64,000 nucleotides of DNA from Lasioglossum baleicum (lineage: Eukaryota > Arthropoda > Insecta > Hymenoptera > Halictidae), in the NCBI RefSeq assembly GCF_051020765.1, contig NW_027469084.1, forward strand, positions 1,860,001 to 1,924,000, read 5' to 3'. The position numbers were made by a program, and so were the translations under genes. The notes below the pieces were generated by a model. It saw only the letters and a program-made list of their open reading frames with translations. It ran no database searches and had not been told where the DNA came from. Positions 9,224-24,194 of the stretch are shown piece by piece. Numbering within the stretch: position 1 is the first letter of the stretch; every line of letters begins with the position of its first letter.

Positions 9224-12200
9224 GCCTGCGGGATGCATCCTCTCGCACGTGTTTTTGCTCGACTAGCCTGCGGGATGCATCCTCTCGCACGTGTTTTTGC
9301 TCGACTAGCCTGCGGGATGCATCCTCTCGCACGTGTTTTTACTCGACTAGCCTGCGGGATGCATCCTCTCGCACGTGTTTTTACTCGACTACCCTGCGGG
9401 ATGCATACTCTCGCACGTGTTTTTGCTCGACTAGCCATGCGCATCCCAAAAAACCTGCGCATGCGCATCCCAAAAAACCTGCGCATGCGCATCCCACAAA
9501 ACCTGCGTATGCGCATCCCACAAAACCTCGCACGTGTTTTTACTCGACTAGCCTGCGGGATGCATCCTCTCGCACGTGTATTTGCTCGACTAGCCATGCG
9601 CATCCCAAAAAACCTGCGCATGCGCATCCCACAAAACCTGCGCATGCGCATCCCACAAAACCTCGCACGTGTTTTTACTCGTCTAGCCTGCGGGATGCAT
9701 CCTCTCGCACGTGTTTTTACTCGACTAGCCTGCGGGATGCATCCTCTCGCACGTGTTTTTGCTCGACTAGCCATGCGCATCCCATAAAACCTGCGCATGC
9801 GCATCCCACAAAACCTGCGCATGCGCATACCACAAAACCTCGCACGTGTTTTTACTCGACTAGCCTGCGGGATGCATCCTCTCGCACGTGTTTTTACTCG
9901 ACTAGCCTGCGGGATGCATCCTCTCGCACGTGTTTTTACTCGACTAGCCTGCGGGATGCATCCTCTCGCACGTGTTTTTGCTCGACTAGCCTGCGGGATG
10001 CATCCTCTCGCACGTGTTTTTGCTCGACTAGCCTGCGGGATGCATCCTCTCGCACGTGTTTTTGCTCGACTAGGCATGCGCATCCCAAAAAACCTGCGCA
10101 TGCGCATCCAAAAAAACCTGCGCATGCGCATCCCACAAAACCTGCGCATGCGCATCCCACAAAACCTGCGCATGCGCATCCCACAAAACCTGCGCATGCG
10201 CATCCCACAAAACCTCGCACGTGTTTTTACTCGACTAGCCTGCGGGATGCATCCTCTCGCACGTGTTTTTACTCGACTAGCCTGCGGGATGCATCCTCTC
10301 GCACGTGTTTTTACTCGACTAGCCTGCGGGATGCATCCTCTCGCACGTGTTTCTACTCGACTAGCCTGCGGGATGCATCCTCTCGCACGTGTTTTTACTC
10401 GACTAGCCTGCGGGATGCATCCTTTCGCACGTGTTTTTACTCGACTAGCCTGCGGGATGCATCCTCTCGCACGTGTTTTTGCTCGACTAGCCTGCGGGAT
10501 GCATCCTCTCGCACGTGTTTGTGCTCGACTAGCCTGCGGGATGCATCCTCTCGCACGCGTTTTTACTCGACTAGCCTGCGGGATGCATCCTCTCGCACGT
10601 GTTTTTGCTCGACTAGCCTGCGGGATGCATCCTCTCGCACGTGTTTTTGCTCGACTAGCCTGCGGGATGCATCCTCTCGCACGTGTTTTTACTCGACTAG
10701 CCTGCGGGATGCATCCTCTCGCACGTGTTTTTACTCGACTACCCTGCGGGATGCATCCTCTCGCACGTGTTTTTGCTCGACTAGCCTGCGGGATGCATCC
10801 TCTCGCACGTGTTTTTACTCGACTAGCCTACGGGATGCATCCTCTCGCACGTGTTTTTGCTCGACTAGCCTGCGGGATGCATCCTCTCGCACGTGTTTTT
10901 ACTCGACTAGCCTGCGGGATTCATCCTCTCGCACGTGTTTTTACTCGACTAGCCTGCGGGATGCATCATCTCGCACTTGTTTTTACTCGAATAGCCTGCG
11001 GGATGCATCCTCTCGCACGTGTTTTTACTCGACTAGCCTGCGGGATGCATCCTCTCGCACGTGTTTTTACTCGACTAGCCTGCGGGATGCATCGCCTCGC
11101 ACGTGTATTTGCTCGACTAGCCTGCGGGATGCATCCTCTCGCACGTGTTTTTACTCGACTAGCCTGCGGGATTCATCCTCTCGCACGTGTTTTTACTCGA
11201 CTAGCCTGCGGGATGCATCCTCTCGCACGTGTTTTTGCTCGACTAGCCTGCGGGATGCATCCTCTCGCACGTGTTTTTGCTCGACTAGCCTGCGGGATGC
11301 ATCCTCTCGCACGTGTTTTTGCTCGACTAGGCATGCGCATCCCAAAAAACCTGCGCATGCGCATCCCAAAAAACCTGCGCATGCGCATCCCAAAAAACCT
11401 GCGCATGCGCATCCCACAAAACCTGCGCATGCGCATCCCACAAAACCTGCGCATGCGCATCCCACAAAACCTCGCACGTATTTTTACTCGACTAGCCTGC
11501 GGGATGCATCCTCTCGCACGTGTTTTTACTCGACTAGCCTGCGGGATGCATCCTCTCGCACGTGTTTCTACTCGACTAGCCTGCGGGTTGTATCCTCTCG
11601 CACGTGTTTTTACTCGACTAGCCTGCGGGATGCATCCTTTCGCACGTGTTTTTACTCGACTAGCCTGCGGGATGCATCCTCTCGCACGTGTTTTTGCTCG
11701 ACTAGCCTGCGGGATGCATCCTTTCGCACGTGTTTTTACTCGACTAGCCTGCGGGATGCATCCTCTCGCACGTGTTTTTACTCGACTAGCCTGCGGGATG
11801 CATCCTATCGCACGTGTTTTTGCTCGACTAGCCTGCGGGATGCATCCTCTCGCACGTGTTTTTGCTCGACTAGCCTGCGGGATGCATCCTCTCGCACGTG
11901 TTTTTGCTCGATTAGCCTGCGGGATGCATCCTCTCGCACGTGTTTTTGCTCGACTAGCCTGCGGGACGCATCCTCTCGCACGTGTTTTTACTCGACTAGC
12001 CTGCGGGATGCATCCTCTCGCACGTGTTTTTACTCGACTAGCCTGCGGGAAGCATCCTCTTGCACGTGTTTTTACTCGACTAGCATGCGGGATGCATCCT
12101 CTCGCACGTGTTTTTACTCGACTAGCCTGCGGGAAGCATCCTCTCGCACGTGTTTTTACTCGACTAGCCTGCGGGAAGCATCCTCTTGCACGTGTTTTTA

Positions 12201-15200
12201 CTCGACTAGCCTGCGGGATGCATCCTCTCGCACGTGTTTTTACTCGACTAGCCTGCGGGATGCATCCTCTCGCACGTGTTTTTACTCGACTACCCTGCGG
12301 GATGCATCCTCTCGCACGTGTATTTGCTCGACTAGCCATGCGCATCCCAAAAAACCTGCGCATGCGCATCCCACAAAACCTGCGCATGCGCATCCCACAA
12401 AACCTCGCACGTGTTTTTACTCGTCTAGCCTGCGGGATGCATCCTCTCGCACGTGTTTTTACTCGACTAGCCTGCGGGATGCATCCTCTCGCACGTGTTT
12501 TTGCTCGACTAGCCATGCGCATCCCATAAAACCTGCGCATGCGCATCCCACAAAACCTGCGCATGCGCATACCACAAAACCTCGCACGTGTTTTTACTCG
12601 ACTAGCCTGCGGGATGCATCCTCTCGCACGTGTTTTTACTCGACTAGCCTGCGGGATGCATCCTCTCGCACGTGTTTTTACTCGACTAGCCTGCGGGATG
12701 CATCCTCTCGCACGTGTTTTTGCTCGACTAGCCTGCGGGATGCATCCTCTCGCACGTGTTTTTGCTCGACTAGCCTGCGGGATGCATCCTCTCGCACGTG
12801 TTTTTGCTCGACTAGGCATGCGCATCCCAAAAAACCTGCGCATGCGCATCCCAAAAAACCTGCGCATGCGCATCCCACAAAACCTGCGCATGCGCATCCC
12901 ACAAAACCTGCGCATGCGCATCCCACAAAACCTCGCACGTGTTTTTACTCGACTAGCCTGCGGGATGCATCCTCTCGCACGTGTTTTTACTCGACTAGCC
13001 TGCGGGATGCATCCTCTCGCACGTGTTTTTACTCGACTAGCCTGCGGGATGCATCCTCTCGCACGTGTTTCTACTCGACTAGCCTGCGGGATGCATCCTC
13101 TCGCACGTGTTTTTACTCGACTAGCCTGCGGGATGCATCCTTTCGCACGTGTTTTTACTCGACTAGCCTGCGGGATGCATCCTCTCGCACGTGTTTTTGC
13201 TCGACTAGCCTGCGGGATGCATCCTCTCGCACGTGTTTGTGCTCGACTAGCCTGCGGGATGCATCCTCTCGCACGCGTTTTTACTCGACTAGCCTGCGGG
13301 ATGCATCCTCTCGCACGTGTTTTTGCTCGACTAGCCTGCGGGATGCATCCTCTCGCACGTGTTTTTGCTCGACTAGCCATGCGCATCCCATAAAACCTGC
13401 GCATGCGCATCCCACAAAACCTGCGCATGCGCATACCACAAAACCTCGCACGTGTTTTTACTCGACTAGCCTGCGGGATGCATCCTCTCGCACGTGTTTT
13501 TACTCGACTAGCCTGCGGGATGCATCCTCTCGCACGTGTTTTTACTCGACTAGCCTGCGGGATGCATCCTCTCGCACGTGTTTTTGCTCGACTAGCCTGC
13601 GGGATGCATCCTCTCGCACGTGTTTTTGCTCGACTAGCCTGCGGGATGCATCCTCTCGCACGTGTTTTTGCTCGACTAGGCATGCGCATCCCAAAAAACC
13701 TGCGCATGCGCATCCCAAAAAACCTGCGCATGCGCATCCCACAAAACCTGCGCATGCGCATCCCACAAAACCTGCGCATGCGCATCCCACAAAACCTGCG
13801 CATGCGCATCCCACAAAACCTCGCACGTGTTTTTACTCGACTAGCCTGCGGGATGCATCCTCTCGCACGTGTTTTTACTCGACTAGCCTGCGGGATGCAT
13901 CCTCTCGCACGTGTTTTTACTCGACTAGCCTGCGGGATGCATCCTCTCGCACGTGTTTCTACTCGACTAGCCTGCGGGATGCATCCTCTCGCACGTGTTT
14001 TTACTCGACTAGCCTGCGGGATGCATCCTTTCGCACGTGTTTTTACTCGACTAGCCTGCGGGATGCATCCTCTCGCACGTGTTTTTGCTCGACTAGCCTG
14101 CGGGATGCATCCTCTCGCACGTGTTTGTGCTCGACTAGCCTGCGGGATGCATCCTCTCGCACGCGTTTTTACTCGACTAGCCTGCGGGATGCATCCTCTC
14201 GCACGTGTTTTTGCTCGACTAGCCTGCGGGATGCATCCTCTCGCACGTGTTTTTGCTCGACTAGCCTGCGGGATGCATCCTCTCGCACGTGTTTTTACTC
14301 GACTAGCCTGCGGGATGCATCCTCTCGCACGTGTTTTTACTCGACTACCCTGCGGGATGCATCCTCTCGCACGTGTTTTTGCTCGACTAGCCTGCGGGAT
14401 GCATCCTCTCGCACGTGTTTTTACTCGACTAGCCTACGGGATGCATCCTCTCGCACGTGTTTTTGCTCGACTAGCCTGCGGGATGCATCCTCTCGCACGT
14501 GTTTTTACTCGACTAGCCTGCGGGATTCATCCTCTCGCACGTGTTTTTACTCGACTAGCCTGCGGGATGCATCATCTCGCACTTGTTTTTACTCGAATAG
14601 CCTGCGGGATGCATCCTCTCGCACGTGTTTTTACTCGACTAGCCTGCGGGATGCATCCTCTCGCACGTGTTTTTACTCGACTAGCCTGCGGGATGCATCG
14701 CCTCGCACGTGTATTTGCTCGACTAGCCTGCGGGATGCATCCTCTCGCACGTGTTTTTACTCGACTAGCCTGCGGGATTCATCCTCTCGCACGTGTTTTT
14801 ACTCGACTAGCCTGCGGGATGCATCCTCTCGCACGTGTTTTTGCTCGACTAGCCTGCGGGATGCATCCTCTCGCACGTGTTTTTGCTCGACTAGCCTGCG
14901 GGATGCATCCTCTCGCACGTGTTTTTGCTCGACTAGGCATGCGCATCCCAAAAAACCTGCGCATGCGCATCCCAAAAAACCTGCGCATGCGCATCCCACA
15001 AAACCTGCGCATGCGCATCCCACAAAACCTGCGCATGCGCATCCCACAAAACCTCGCACGTATTTTTACTCGACTAGCCTGCGGGATGCATCCTCTCGCA
15101 CGTGTTTTTACTCGACTAGCCTGCGGGATGCATCCTCTCGCACGTGTTTCTACTCGACTAGCCTGCGGGTTGTATCCTCTCGCACGTGTTTTTACTCGAC

Positions 15201-18200
15201 TAGCCTGCGGGATGCATCCTTTCGCACGTGTTTTTACTCGACTAGCCTGCGGGATGCATCCTCTCGCACGTGTTTTTGCTCGACTAGCCTGCGGGATGCA
15301 TCCTCTCGCACGTGTTTGTGCTCGACTAGCCTGCGGGATGCATCCTCTCGCACGTGTTTTTACTCGACTAGCCTGCGGGAAGCATCCTCTCGCACGTGTT
15401 TTTACTCGACTAGCCTGCGGGATGCATCCTCTCGCACGTGTTTTTACTCGACTAGCCTGCGGTAAGCATCCTCTTGCACGTGTTTTTACTCGACTAGCCT
15501 GCGGGATGCATCCTCTCGCACGTGTTTTTACTCGACTAGCCTGCGGGATGCATCCTCTCGCACGTGTTTTTACTCGACTAGCCTGCGGTAAGCATCCTCT
15601 TGCACGTGTTTTTACTCGACTAGCCTGCGGGATGCATCCTCTCGCACGTGTTTTTACTCGACTAGCCTGCGGGATGCATCCTCTCGCACGTGTTTTTACT
15701 CGACTACCCTGCGTGATGCATCCTCTCGCACGTGTTTTTGCTCGACTAGCCATGCGCATCCCAAAAAACCTGCGCATGCGCATCCCACAAAACCTGCGCA
15801 TGCGCATCCCACAATACCTCGCACGTGTTTTTACTCGACTAGCCTGCGGGATGCATCCTCTCGCACGTGTTTTTACTCGACTAGCCTGCGGGATGCATCC
15901 TCTCGCACGTGTTTTTACTCGACTAGCCTGCAGGATGCATCCTCTCGCACGTGTTTTTACTCGACTAGCCTGCGGGATGCATCCTCTCGCACGTGTTTTT
16001 GCTCGACTAGCCTGCGGGATGCATCCTATCGCACGTGTTTTTGCTCGACTAGCCTGCGGGATGCATCCTCTCGCACGTGTTTTTGCTCGACTAGCCTGCG
16101 GGATGCATCCTCTCGCACGTGTTTTTGCTCGATTAGCCTGCGGGATGCATCCTCTCGCACGTGTTTTTGCTCGACTAGCCTGCGGGACGCATCCTCTCGC
16201 ACGTGTTTTTACTCGACTAGCCTGCGGAATGCATCCTCTCGCACGTGTTTTTACTCGACTAGCCTGCGGGATGCATCCTCTCGCACGTGTTTTTGCTCGA
16301 CTAGCCTGCGGGATGCATCCTATCGCACGTGTTTTTGCTCGACTAGCCTGCGGGATGCATCCTCTCGCACGTGTTTTTGCTCGACTAGCCTGCGGGATGC
16401 ATCCTCTCGCACGTGTTTTTGCTCGATTAGCCTGCGGGATGCATCCTCTCGCACGTGTTTTTGCTCGACTAGCCTGCGGGACGCATCCTCTCGCACGTGT
16501 TTTTACTCGACTAGCCTGCGGGATGCATCCTCTCGCACGTGTTTTTACTCGACTAGCCTGCGGGAAGCATCCTCTTGCACGTGTTTTTACTCGACTAGCA
16601 TGCGGGATGCATCCTCTCGCACGTGTTTTTACTCGACTAGCCTGCGGGAAGCATCCTCTCGCACGTGTTTTTACTCGACTAGCCTGCGGGAAGCATCCTC
16701 TTGCACGTGTTTTTACTCGACTAGCCTGCGGGATGCATCCTCTCGCACGTGTTTTTACTCGACTAGCCTGCGGGATGCATCCTCTCGCACGTGTTTTTAC
16801 TCGACTACCCTGCGGGATGCATCCTCTCGCACGTGTATTTGCTCGACTAGCCATGCGCATCCCAAAAAACCTGCGCATGCGCATCCCACAAAACCTGCGC
16901 ATGCGCATCCCACAAAACCTCGCACGTGTTTTTACTCGTCTAGCCTGCGGGATGCATCCTCTCGCACGTGTTTTTACTCGACTAGCCTGCGGGATGCATC
17001 CTCTCGCACGTGTTTTTGCTCGACTAGCCATGCGCATCCCATAAAACCTGCGCATGCGCATCCCACAAAACCTGCGCATGCGCATACCACAAAACCTCGC
17101 ACGTGTTTTTACTCGACTAGCCTGCGGGATGCATCCTCTCGCACGTGTTTTTACTCGACTAGCCTGCGGGATGCATCCTCTCGCACGTGTTTTTACTCGA
17201 CTAGCCTGCGGGATGCATCCTCTCGCACGTGTTTTTGCTCGACTAGCCTGCGGGATGCATCCTCTCGCACGTGTTTTTGCTCGACTAGCCTGCGGGATGC
17301 ATCCTCTCGCACGTGTTTTTGCTCGACTAGGCATGCGCATCCCAAAAAACCTGCGCATGCGCATCCCAAAAAACCTGCGCATGCGCATCCCACAAAACCT
17401 GCGCATGCGCATCCCACAAAACCTGCGCATGCGCATCCCACAAAACCTCGCACGTGTTTTTACTCGACTAGCCTGCGGGATGCATCCTCTCGCACGTGTT
17501 TTTACTCGACTAGCCTGCGGGATGCATCCTCTCGCACGTGTTTTTACTCGACTAGCCTGCGGGATGCATCCTCTCGCACGTGTTTCTACTCGACTAGCCT
17601 GCGGGATGCATCCTCTCGCACGTGTTTTTACTCGACTAGCCTGCGGGATGCATCCTTTCGCACGTGTTTTTACTCGACTAGCCTGCGGGATGCATCCTCT
17701 CGCACGTGTTTTTGCTCGACTAGCCTGCGGGATGCATCCTCTCGCACGTGTTTGTGCTCGACTAGCCTGCGGGATGCATCCTCTCGCACGCGTTTTTACT
17801 CGACTAGCCTGCGGGATGCATCCTCTCGCACGTGTTTTTGCTCGACTAGCCTGCGGGATGCATCCTCTCGCACGTGTTTTTGCTCGACTAGCCTGCGGGA
17901 TGCATCCTCTCGCACGTGTTTTTACTCGACTAGCCTGCGGGATGCATCCTCTCGCACGTGTTTTTACTCGACTACCCTGCGGGATGCATACTCTCGCACG
18001 TGTTTTTGCTCGACTAGCCATGCGCATCCCAAAAAACCTGCGCATGCGCATCCCAAAAAACCTGCGCATGCGCATCCCACAAAACCTGCGTATGCGCATC
18101 CCACAAAACCTCGCACGTGTTTTTACTCGACTAGCCTGCGGGATGCATCCTCTCGCACGTGTTTTTGCTCGACTAGCCATGCGCATCCCAAAAAACCTGC

Positions 18201-18270
18201 GCATGCGCATCCCAAAAAATCTGCGCATGCGCATCCCACAAAACCTGCGCATGCGCATCCCACAAAACCT
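9224..18270. repeat. A-type satellite block (left)
   Basis: This block is recognised by 24-mer runs entered through CTAGGCATGCG, by CGCATACCAC variants (9825, 12567, 13431 and 17081 area), by GGGAAGCATCC and GGGTTGTATCC 42-mer variants, and by predominance of the ACTCGA ending. Its long internal repeats of about 3.6 kb are not exact: the CATACCAC marker recurs at intervals near 2740, 864 and 3650 bp. The right limit is set where the B-type marker (24-mer block, then GTGCTCGA, then CCTTTCGCACG) first appears. Confidence 0.75.
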
Positions 18271-21200
18271 CGCACGTGTTTGTGCTCGAGTAGCCTGCGG
18301 GATGCATCCTTTCGCACGTGTTTTTACTCGACTAGCCTGCGGGATTCATCCTCTCGCACGTGTTTTTGCTCGACTAGCCTGCGGGATGCATCCTCTCGCA
18401 CGTGTTTTTGCTCGACTAGCCTGCGGGATGCATCCTCTCGCACGTGTTTTTGCTCGACTAGCCATGCGCATCCCAAAAAATCTGCGCATGCGCATCCCAC
18501 AAAACCTGCGCATGCGCATCCCACAAAACCTCGCACGTGTTTGTGCTCGACTAGCCTGCGGGATGCATCCTTTCGCACGTGTTTTTACTCGACTAGCCTG
18601 CGGGATGCATCCTCTCGCACGTGTTTTTGCTGGACTAGCCTGCGGGATGCATCCTCTCGCACGTGTTTTTACTCGACTAGCCTGCGGGATGCATCCTCTC
18701 GCACGTGTTTTTACTCGACTAGCCTGCGGGATGCATCCTCTCGCACGTGTTTTTGACCGACTAGCCTGCGGGATGCATCCTCTCGCACGTGTTTTTGCTC
18801 GACTAGCCTGCGGGATGCATCCTCTCGCACGTGTTTTTACTCGACTAGCCTGCGGGATGCATCCTCTCGCACGTGTTTTTACTCGACTACCCTGCGGGAT
18901 GCATACTCTCGCACGTGTTTTTGCTCGACTAGCCATGCGCATCCCAAAAAACCTGCGCATGCGCATCCCAAAAAACCTGCGCATGCGCATCCCACAAAAC
19001 CTGCGTATGCGCATCCCACAAAACCTCGCACGTGTTTTTACTCGACTAGCCTGCGGGATGCATCCTCTCGCACGTGTTTTTGCTCGACTAGCCATGCGCA
19101 TCCCAAAAAACCTGCGCATGCGCATCCCAAAAAATCTGCGCATGCGCATCCCACAAAACCTGCGCATGCGCATCCCACAAAACCTCGCACGTGTTTGTGC
19201 TCGACTAGCCTGCGGGATGCATCCTTTCGCACGTGTTTTTACTCGACTAGCCTGCGGGATTCATCCTCTCGCACGTGTTTTTGCTCGACTAGCCTGCGGG
19301 ATGCATCCTCTCGCACGTGTTTGTGCTCGACTAGCCTGCGGGATGCATCTTCTCGCACGTGTTTTTACTCGACTAGCCTGCGGGATGCATCCTCTCGCAC
19401 GTGTTTTTGCTCGACTAGCCTGCGGGATGCATCCTCTCGCACGTGTTTTTGCTCGACTAGCCATGCGCATCCCAAAAAATCTGCGCATGCGCATCCCACA
19501 AAACCTGCGCATGCGCATCCCACAAAACCTCGCACGTGTTTGTGCTCGACTAGCCTGCGGGATGCATCCTTTCGCACGTGTTTTTACTCGACTAGCCTGC
19601 GGGATGCATCCTCTCGCACGTGTTTTTGCTCGACTAGCCTGCGGGATGCATCCTCTCGCACGTGTTTTTGCTCGACTAGCCTGCGGGATGCATCCTCTCG
19701 CACGTGTTTTTACTCGACTAGCCTGCGGGATGCATCCTCTCGCACGTGTTTTTACTCGACTAGCCATGCGCATCCCAAAAAACCTGCGCATGCGCATCCC
19801 AAAAAATCTGCGCATGCGCATCCCACAAAACCTGCGCATGCGCATCCCACAAAACCTCGCACGTGTTTGTGCTCGACTAGCCTGCAGGATGCATCCTTTC
19901 GCACGTGTTTTTACTCGACTAGCCTGCGGGATGCATCCTCTCGCACGTGTTTGTGCTCGACTAGCCTGCGGGATGCATCCTCTCGCACGTGTTTTTGCTC
20001 GACTAGCCTGCGGGATGCATCCTCTCGCACGTGTTTTTACTCGACTAGCCTGCGGGATGCATCCTCTCGCACGTGTTTTTGCTCGACTAGGCATGCGCAT
20101 CCCAAAAAACCTGCGCATGCGCATCCCAAAAAACCTGCGCATGCGCATCCCACAAAACCTCGCACGTGTTTGTGCTCGACTAGCCTGCGGGATGCATCCT
20201 TTCGCACGTGTTTTTACTCGACTAGCCTGCGGGATGCATCCTCTCGCACGTGTTTTTGCTCGACTAGCCTGCGGGATGCATCCTCTCGCACGTGTTTTTG
20301 CTCGACTAGCCTGCGGGATGCATCCTCTCGCACGTGTTTTTACTCGACTAGCCTGCGGGATGCATCCTCTCGCACGTGTTTTTGCTCGACTAGCCTGCGG
20401 GATGCATCCTCTCGCACGTGTTTTTGCTCGACTAGACATGCGCATCCCAAAAAACCTGCGCATGCGCATCCCAAAAAACCTGCGCATGCGCATCCCAAAA
20501 AACCTGCGCATGCGCATCCCACAAAACCTGCGCATGCGCATCCCACAAAACCTCGCACGTGTTTTTACTCGACTAGCCTGCGGGATGCATCCTCTCGCAC
20601 GTGTTTTTACTCGACTAGCCTGCGGGATGCATCCTCTCGCACGTGTTTCTACTCGACTAGCCTGCGGGATGCATCCTCTCGCACGTGTTTTTACTCGACT
20701 AGCCTGCGGGATGCATCGTCTCGCACGTGTTTTTACTCGACTAGCCTGCTGGATGCATCCTCTCGCACGTGTTTTTGCTCGACTAGCCATGCGCATCCCA
20801 AAAAACCTGCGCATGCGCATCCCAAAAAATCTGCGCATGCGCATCCCACAAAACCTGCGCATGCGCATCCCACAAAACCTCGCACGTGTTTGTGCTCGAC
20901 TAGCCTGCGGGATGCATCCTTTCGCACGTGTTTTTACTCGACTAGCCTGCGGGATGCATCCTCTCGCACGTGTTTCTACTCGACTAGCCTGCGGGATGCA
21001 TCCTCTCGCACGTGTTTTTACTCGACTAGCCTGCGGGATGCATCGTCTCGCACGTGTTTTAACTCGACTAGCCTGCGGGATGCATCCTCTCGCACGTGTT
21101 TGTGCTCGACTAGCCTGCGGGATGCATCCTCTCGCACGTGTTTTTGCTCGACTAGCCTGCGGGATGCATCCTCTCGCACGTGTTTTTGCTCGACTAGCCT

Positions 21201-24194
21201 GCGGGATGCATCCTCTCGCACGTGTTTTTACTCGACTAGCCTGCGGGATGCATCCTCTCGCACGTGTTTTTACTCGACTACCCTGCGGGATGCATCCTCT
21301 CGCACGTGTTTTTGCTCGACTAGCCATGCGCATCCCAAAAAACCTGCGCATGCGCATCCCAAAAAACCTGCGCATGCGCATCCCACAAAACCTGCGTATG
21401 CGCATCCCACAAAACCTCGCACGTGTTTTTACTCGACTAGCCTGCGGGATGCATCCTCTCGCACGTGTTTTTACTGGACTAGCCTGCGGGATGCATCCTC
21501 TCGCACGTGTTTTTGCTCGACTAGCCATGCGCATCCCAAAAAACCTGCACATGCGCATCCCAAAAAACCTGCGCATGCGCATCCCACAAAACCTGCGCAT
21601 GCGCATCCCACAAAACCTCGCACGTGTTTTTACTCGACTAGCCTGCGGGATGCATCCTCTCGCACGTGTTTTTGCTCGGCTAGCCTGCGGGATGCATCCT
21701 CTCGCACGTGTTTTTGCTCGACTAGCCATGCGCATCCCAAAAAACCTGCGCATGCGCATCCCAAAAAACCTGCGCATGCGCATCCCACAAAACCTGCGCA
21801 TGCGCATCCCACAAAACCTCGCACGTGTTTTTACTCGACTAGCCTGCGGGATGCATCCTCTCGCACGTGTTTTTACTCGACTAGCCTGCGGGATGCATCG
21901 TCTCGCACGTGTTTTTACTCGACTAGCCTGCGGGATGCATCCTCTCGCACGTGTTTTTGCTCGACTAGCCTGCGGGATGCATCCTCTCGCACGTGTTTTT
22001 GCTCGACTAGGCATGCGCATCCCAAAAAACCTGCGCATGCGCATCCCAAAAAACCTGCGCATGCGCATCCCACAAAACCTGCGCATGCGCATCCCACAAA
22101 ACCTCGCACGTGTTTGTGCTCGACTAGCCTGCGGGATGCATCCTTTCGCACGTGTTTTTACTCGACTAGCCTGCGGGATGCATCCTCTCGCACGTGTTTT
22201 TGCTCGACTAGCCTGCGGGATGCATCCTCCCGCACGTGTTTTTGCTCGACTAGCCTGCGGGATGCATCGTCTCGCACGTGTTTTTAGTCGACTAGCCTGC
22301 GGGATGCATCCTCTCGCACATGTTTTTGCTCGACTAGCCATGCGCATCCCAAAAAACCTGCGCATGCGCATCCCAAAAAATCTGCGCATGCGCATCCCAC
22401 AAAACCTGCGCATGCGCATCCCACAAAACCTCGCACGTGTTTGTGCTCGACTAGCCTGCGGGATGCATCCTTTCGCACGTGTTTTTACTCGACTAGCCTG
22501 CGGGATGCATCCTCTCGCACGTGTTTTTGCTCGACTAGCCTGCGGGATGCATCCTCTCGCACGTGTTTTTACTCGACTAGCCTGCGGGATGCATCCTCTC
22601 GCACGTGTTTTTACTCGACTAGCCTGCGGGATGCATCCTCTCGCACGTGTTTTTGCTCGACTAGCCTGCGGGATGCATCCTCTCGCACGTGTTTTTGCTC
22701 GACTAGCCTGCGGGATGCATCCTCTCGCACGTGTTTTTACTCGACTAGCCTGCGGGATGCATCCTCTCGCACGTGTTTTTACTCGACTACCCTGCGGGAT
22801 GCATACTCTCGCACGTGTTTTTGCTCGACTAGCCATGCGCATCCCAAAAAACCTGCGCATGCGCATCCCAAAAAACCTGCGCATGCGCATCCCACAAAAC
22901 CTGCGTATGCGCATCCCACAAAACCTCGCACGTGTTTTTACTCGACTAGCCTGCGGGATGCATCCTCTCGCACGTGTTTTTGTTCGACTAGCCATGCGCA
23001 TCCCAAAAAACCTGCGCATGCGCATCCCAAAAAATCTGCGCATGCGCATCCCACAAAACCTGCGCATGCGCATCCCACAAAACCTCGCACGTGTTTGTGC
23101 TCGACTAGCCTGCGGGATGCATCCTTTCGCACGTGTTTTTACTCGACTAGCCTGCGGGATTCATCCTCTCGCACGTGTTTTTGCTCGACTAGCCTGCGGG
23201 ATGCATCCTCTCGCACGTGTTTGTGCTCGACTAGCCTGCGGGATGCATCTTCTCGCACGTGTTTTTACTCGACTAGCCTGCGGGATGCATCCTCTCGCAC
23301 GTGTTTTTGCTCGACTAGCCTGCGGGATGCATCCTCTCGCACGTGTTTTTGCTCAACTAGCCATGCGCATCCCAAAAAATCTGCGCATGCGCATCCCACA
23401 AAACCTGCGCATGCGCATCCCACAAAACCTCGCACGTGTTTGTGCTCGACTAGCCTGCGGGATGCATCCTTTCGCACGTGTTTTTACTCGACTAGCCTGC
23501 GGGATGCATCCTCTCGCACGTGTTTTTGCTCGACTAGCCTGCGGGATGCATCCTCTCGCACGTGTTTTTGCTCGACTAGCCTGCGGGATGCATCCTCTCG
23601 CACGTGTTTTTACTCGACTAGCCTGCGGGATGCATCCTCTCGCACGTGTTTTTGCTCGACTAGCCATGCGCATCCCAAAAAACCTGCACATGCGCATCCC
23701 AAAAAACCTGCGCATGCGCATCCCACAAAACCTGCGCATGCGCATCCCACAAAACCTCGCACGTGTTTTTACTCGACTAGCCTGCGGGATGCATCCTCTC
23801 GCACGTGTTTTTGCTCGGCTAGCCTGCGGGATGCATCCTCTCGCACGTGTTTTTGCTCGACTAGCCATGCGCATCCCAAAAAACCTGCGCATGCGCATCC
23901 CACAAAACCTGCGCATGCGCATCCCACAAAACCTCGCACGTGTTTTTACTCGACTAGCCTGCGGGATGCATCCTCTCGCACGTGTTTTTACTCGACTAGC
24001 CTGCGGGATGCATCGTCTCGCACGTGTTTTTACTCGACTAGCCTGCGGGATGCATCCTCTCGCACGTGTTTTTGCTCGACTAGCCTGCGGGATGCATCCT
24101 CTCGCACGTGTTTTTGCTCGACTAGGCATGCGCATCCCAAAAAACCTGCGCATGCGCATCCCAAAAAACCTGCGCATGCGCATCCCACAAAACC

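Noticed and set aside
9067..10203. Minus-strand ORF fusing satellite repeats to the Dorsal-like tail
   Set aside because: It arises by chance at the array junction; the Dorsal part is a truncated pseudogene end.
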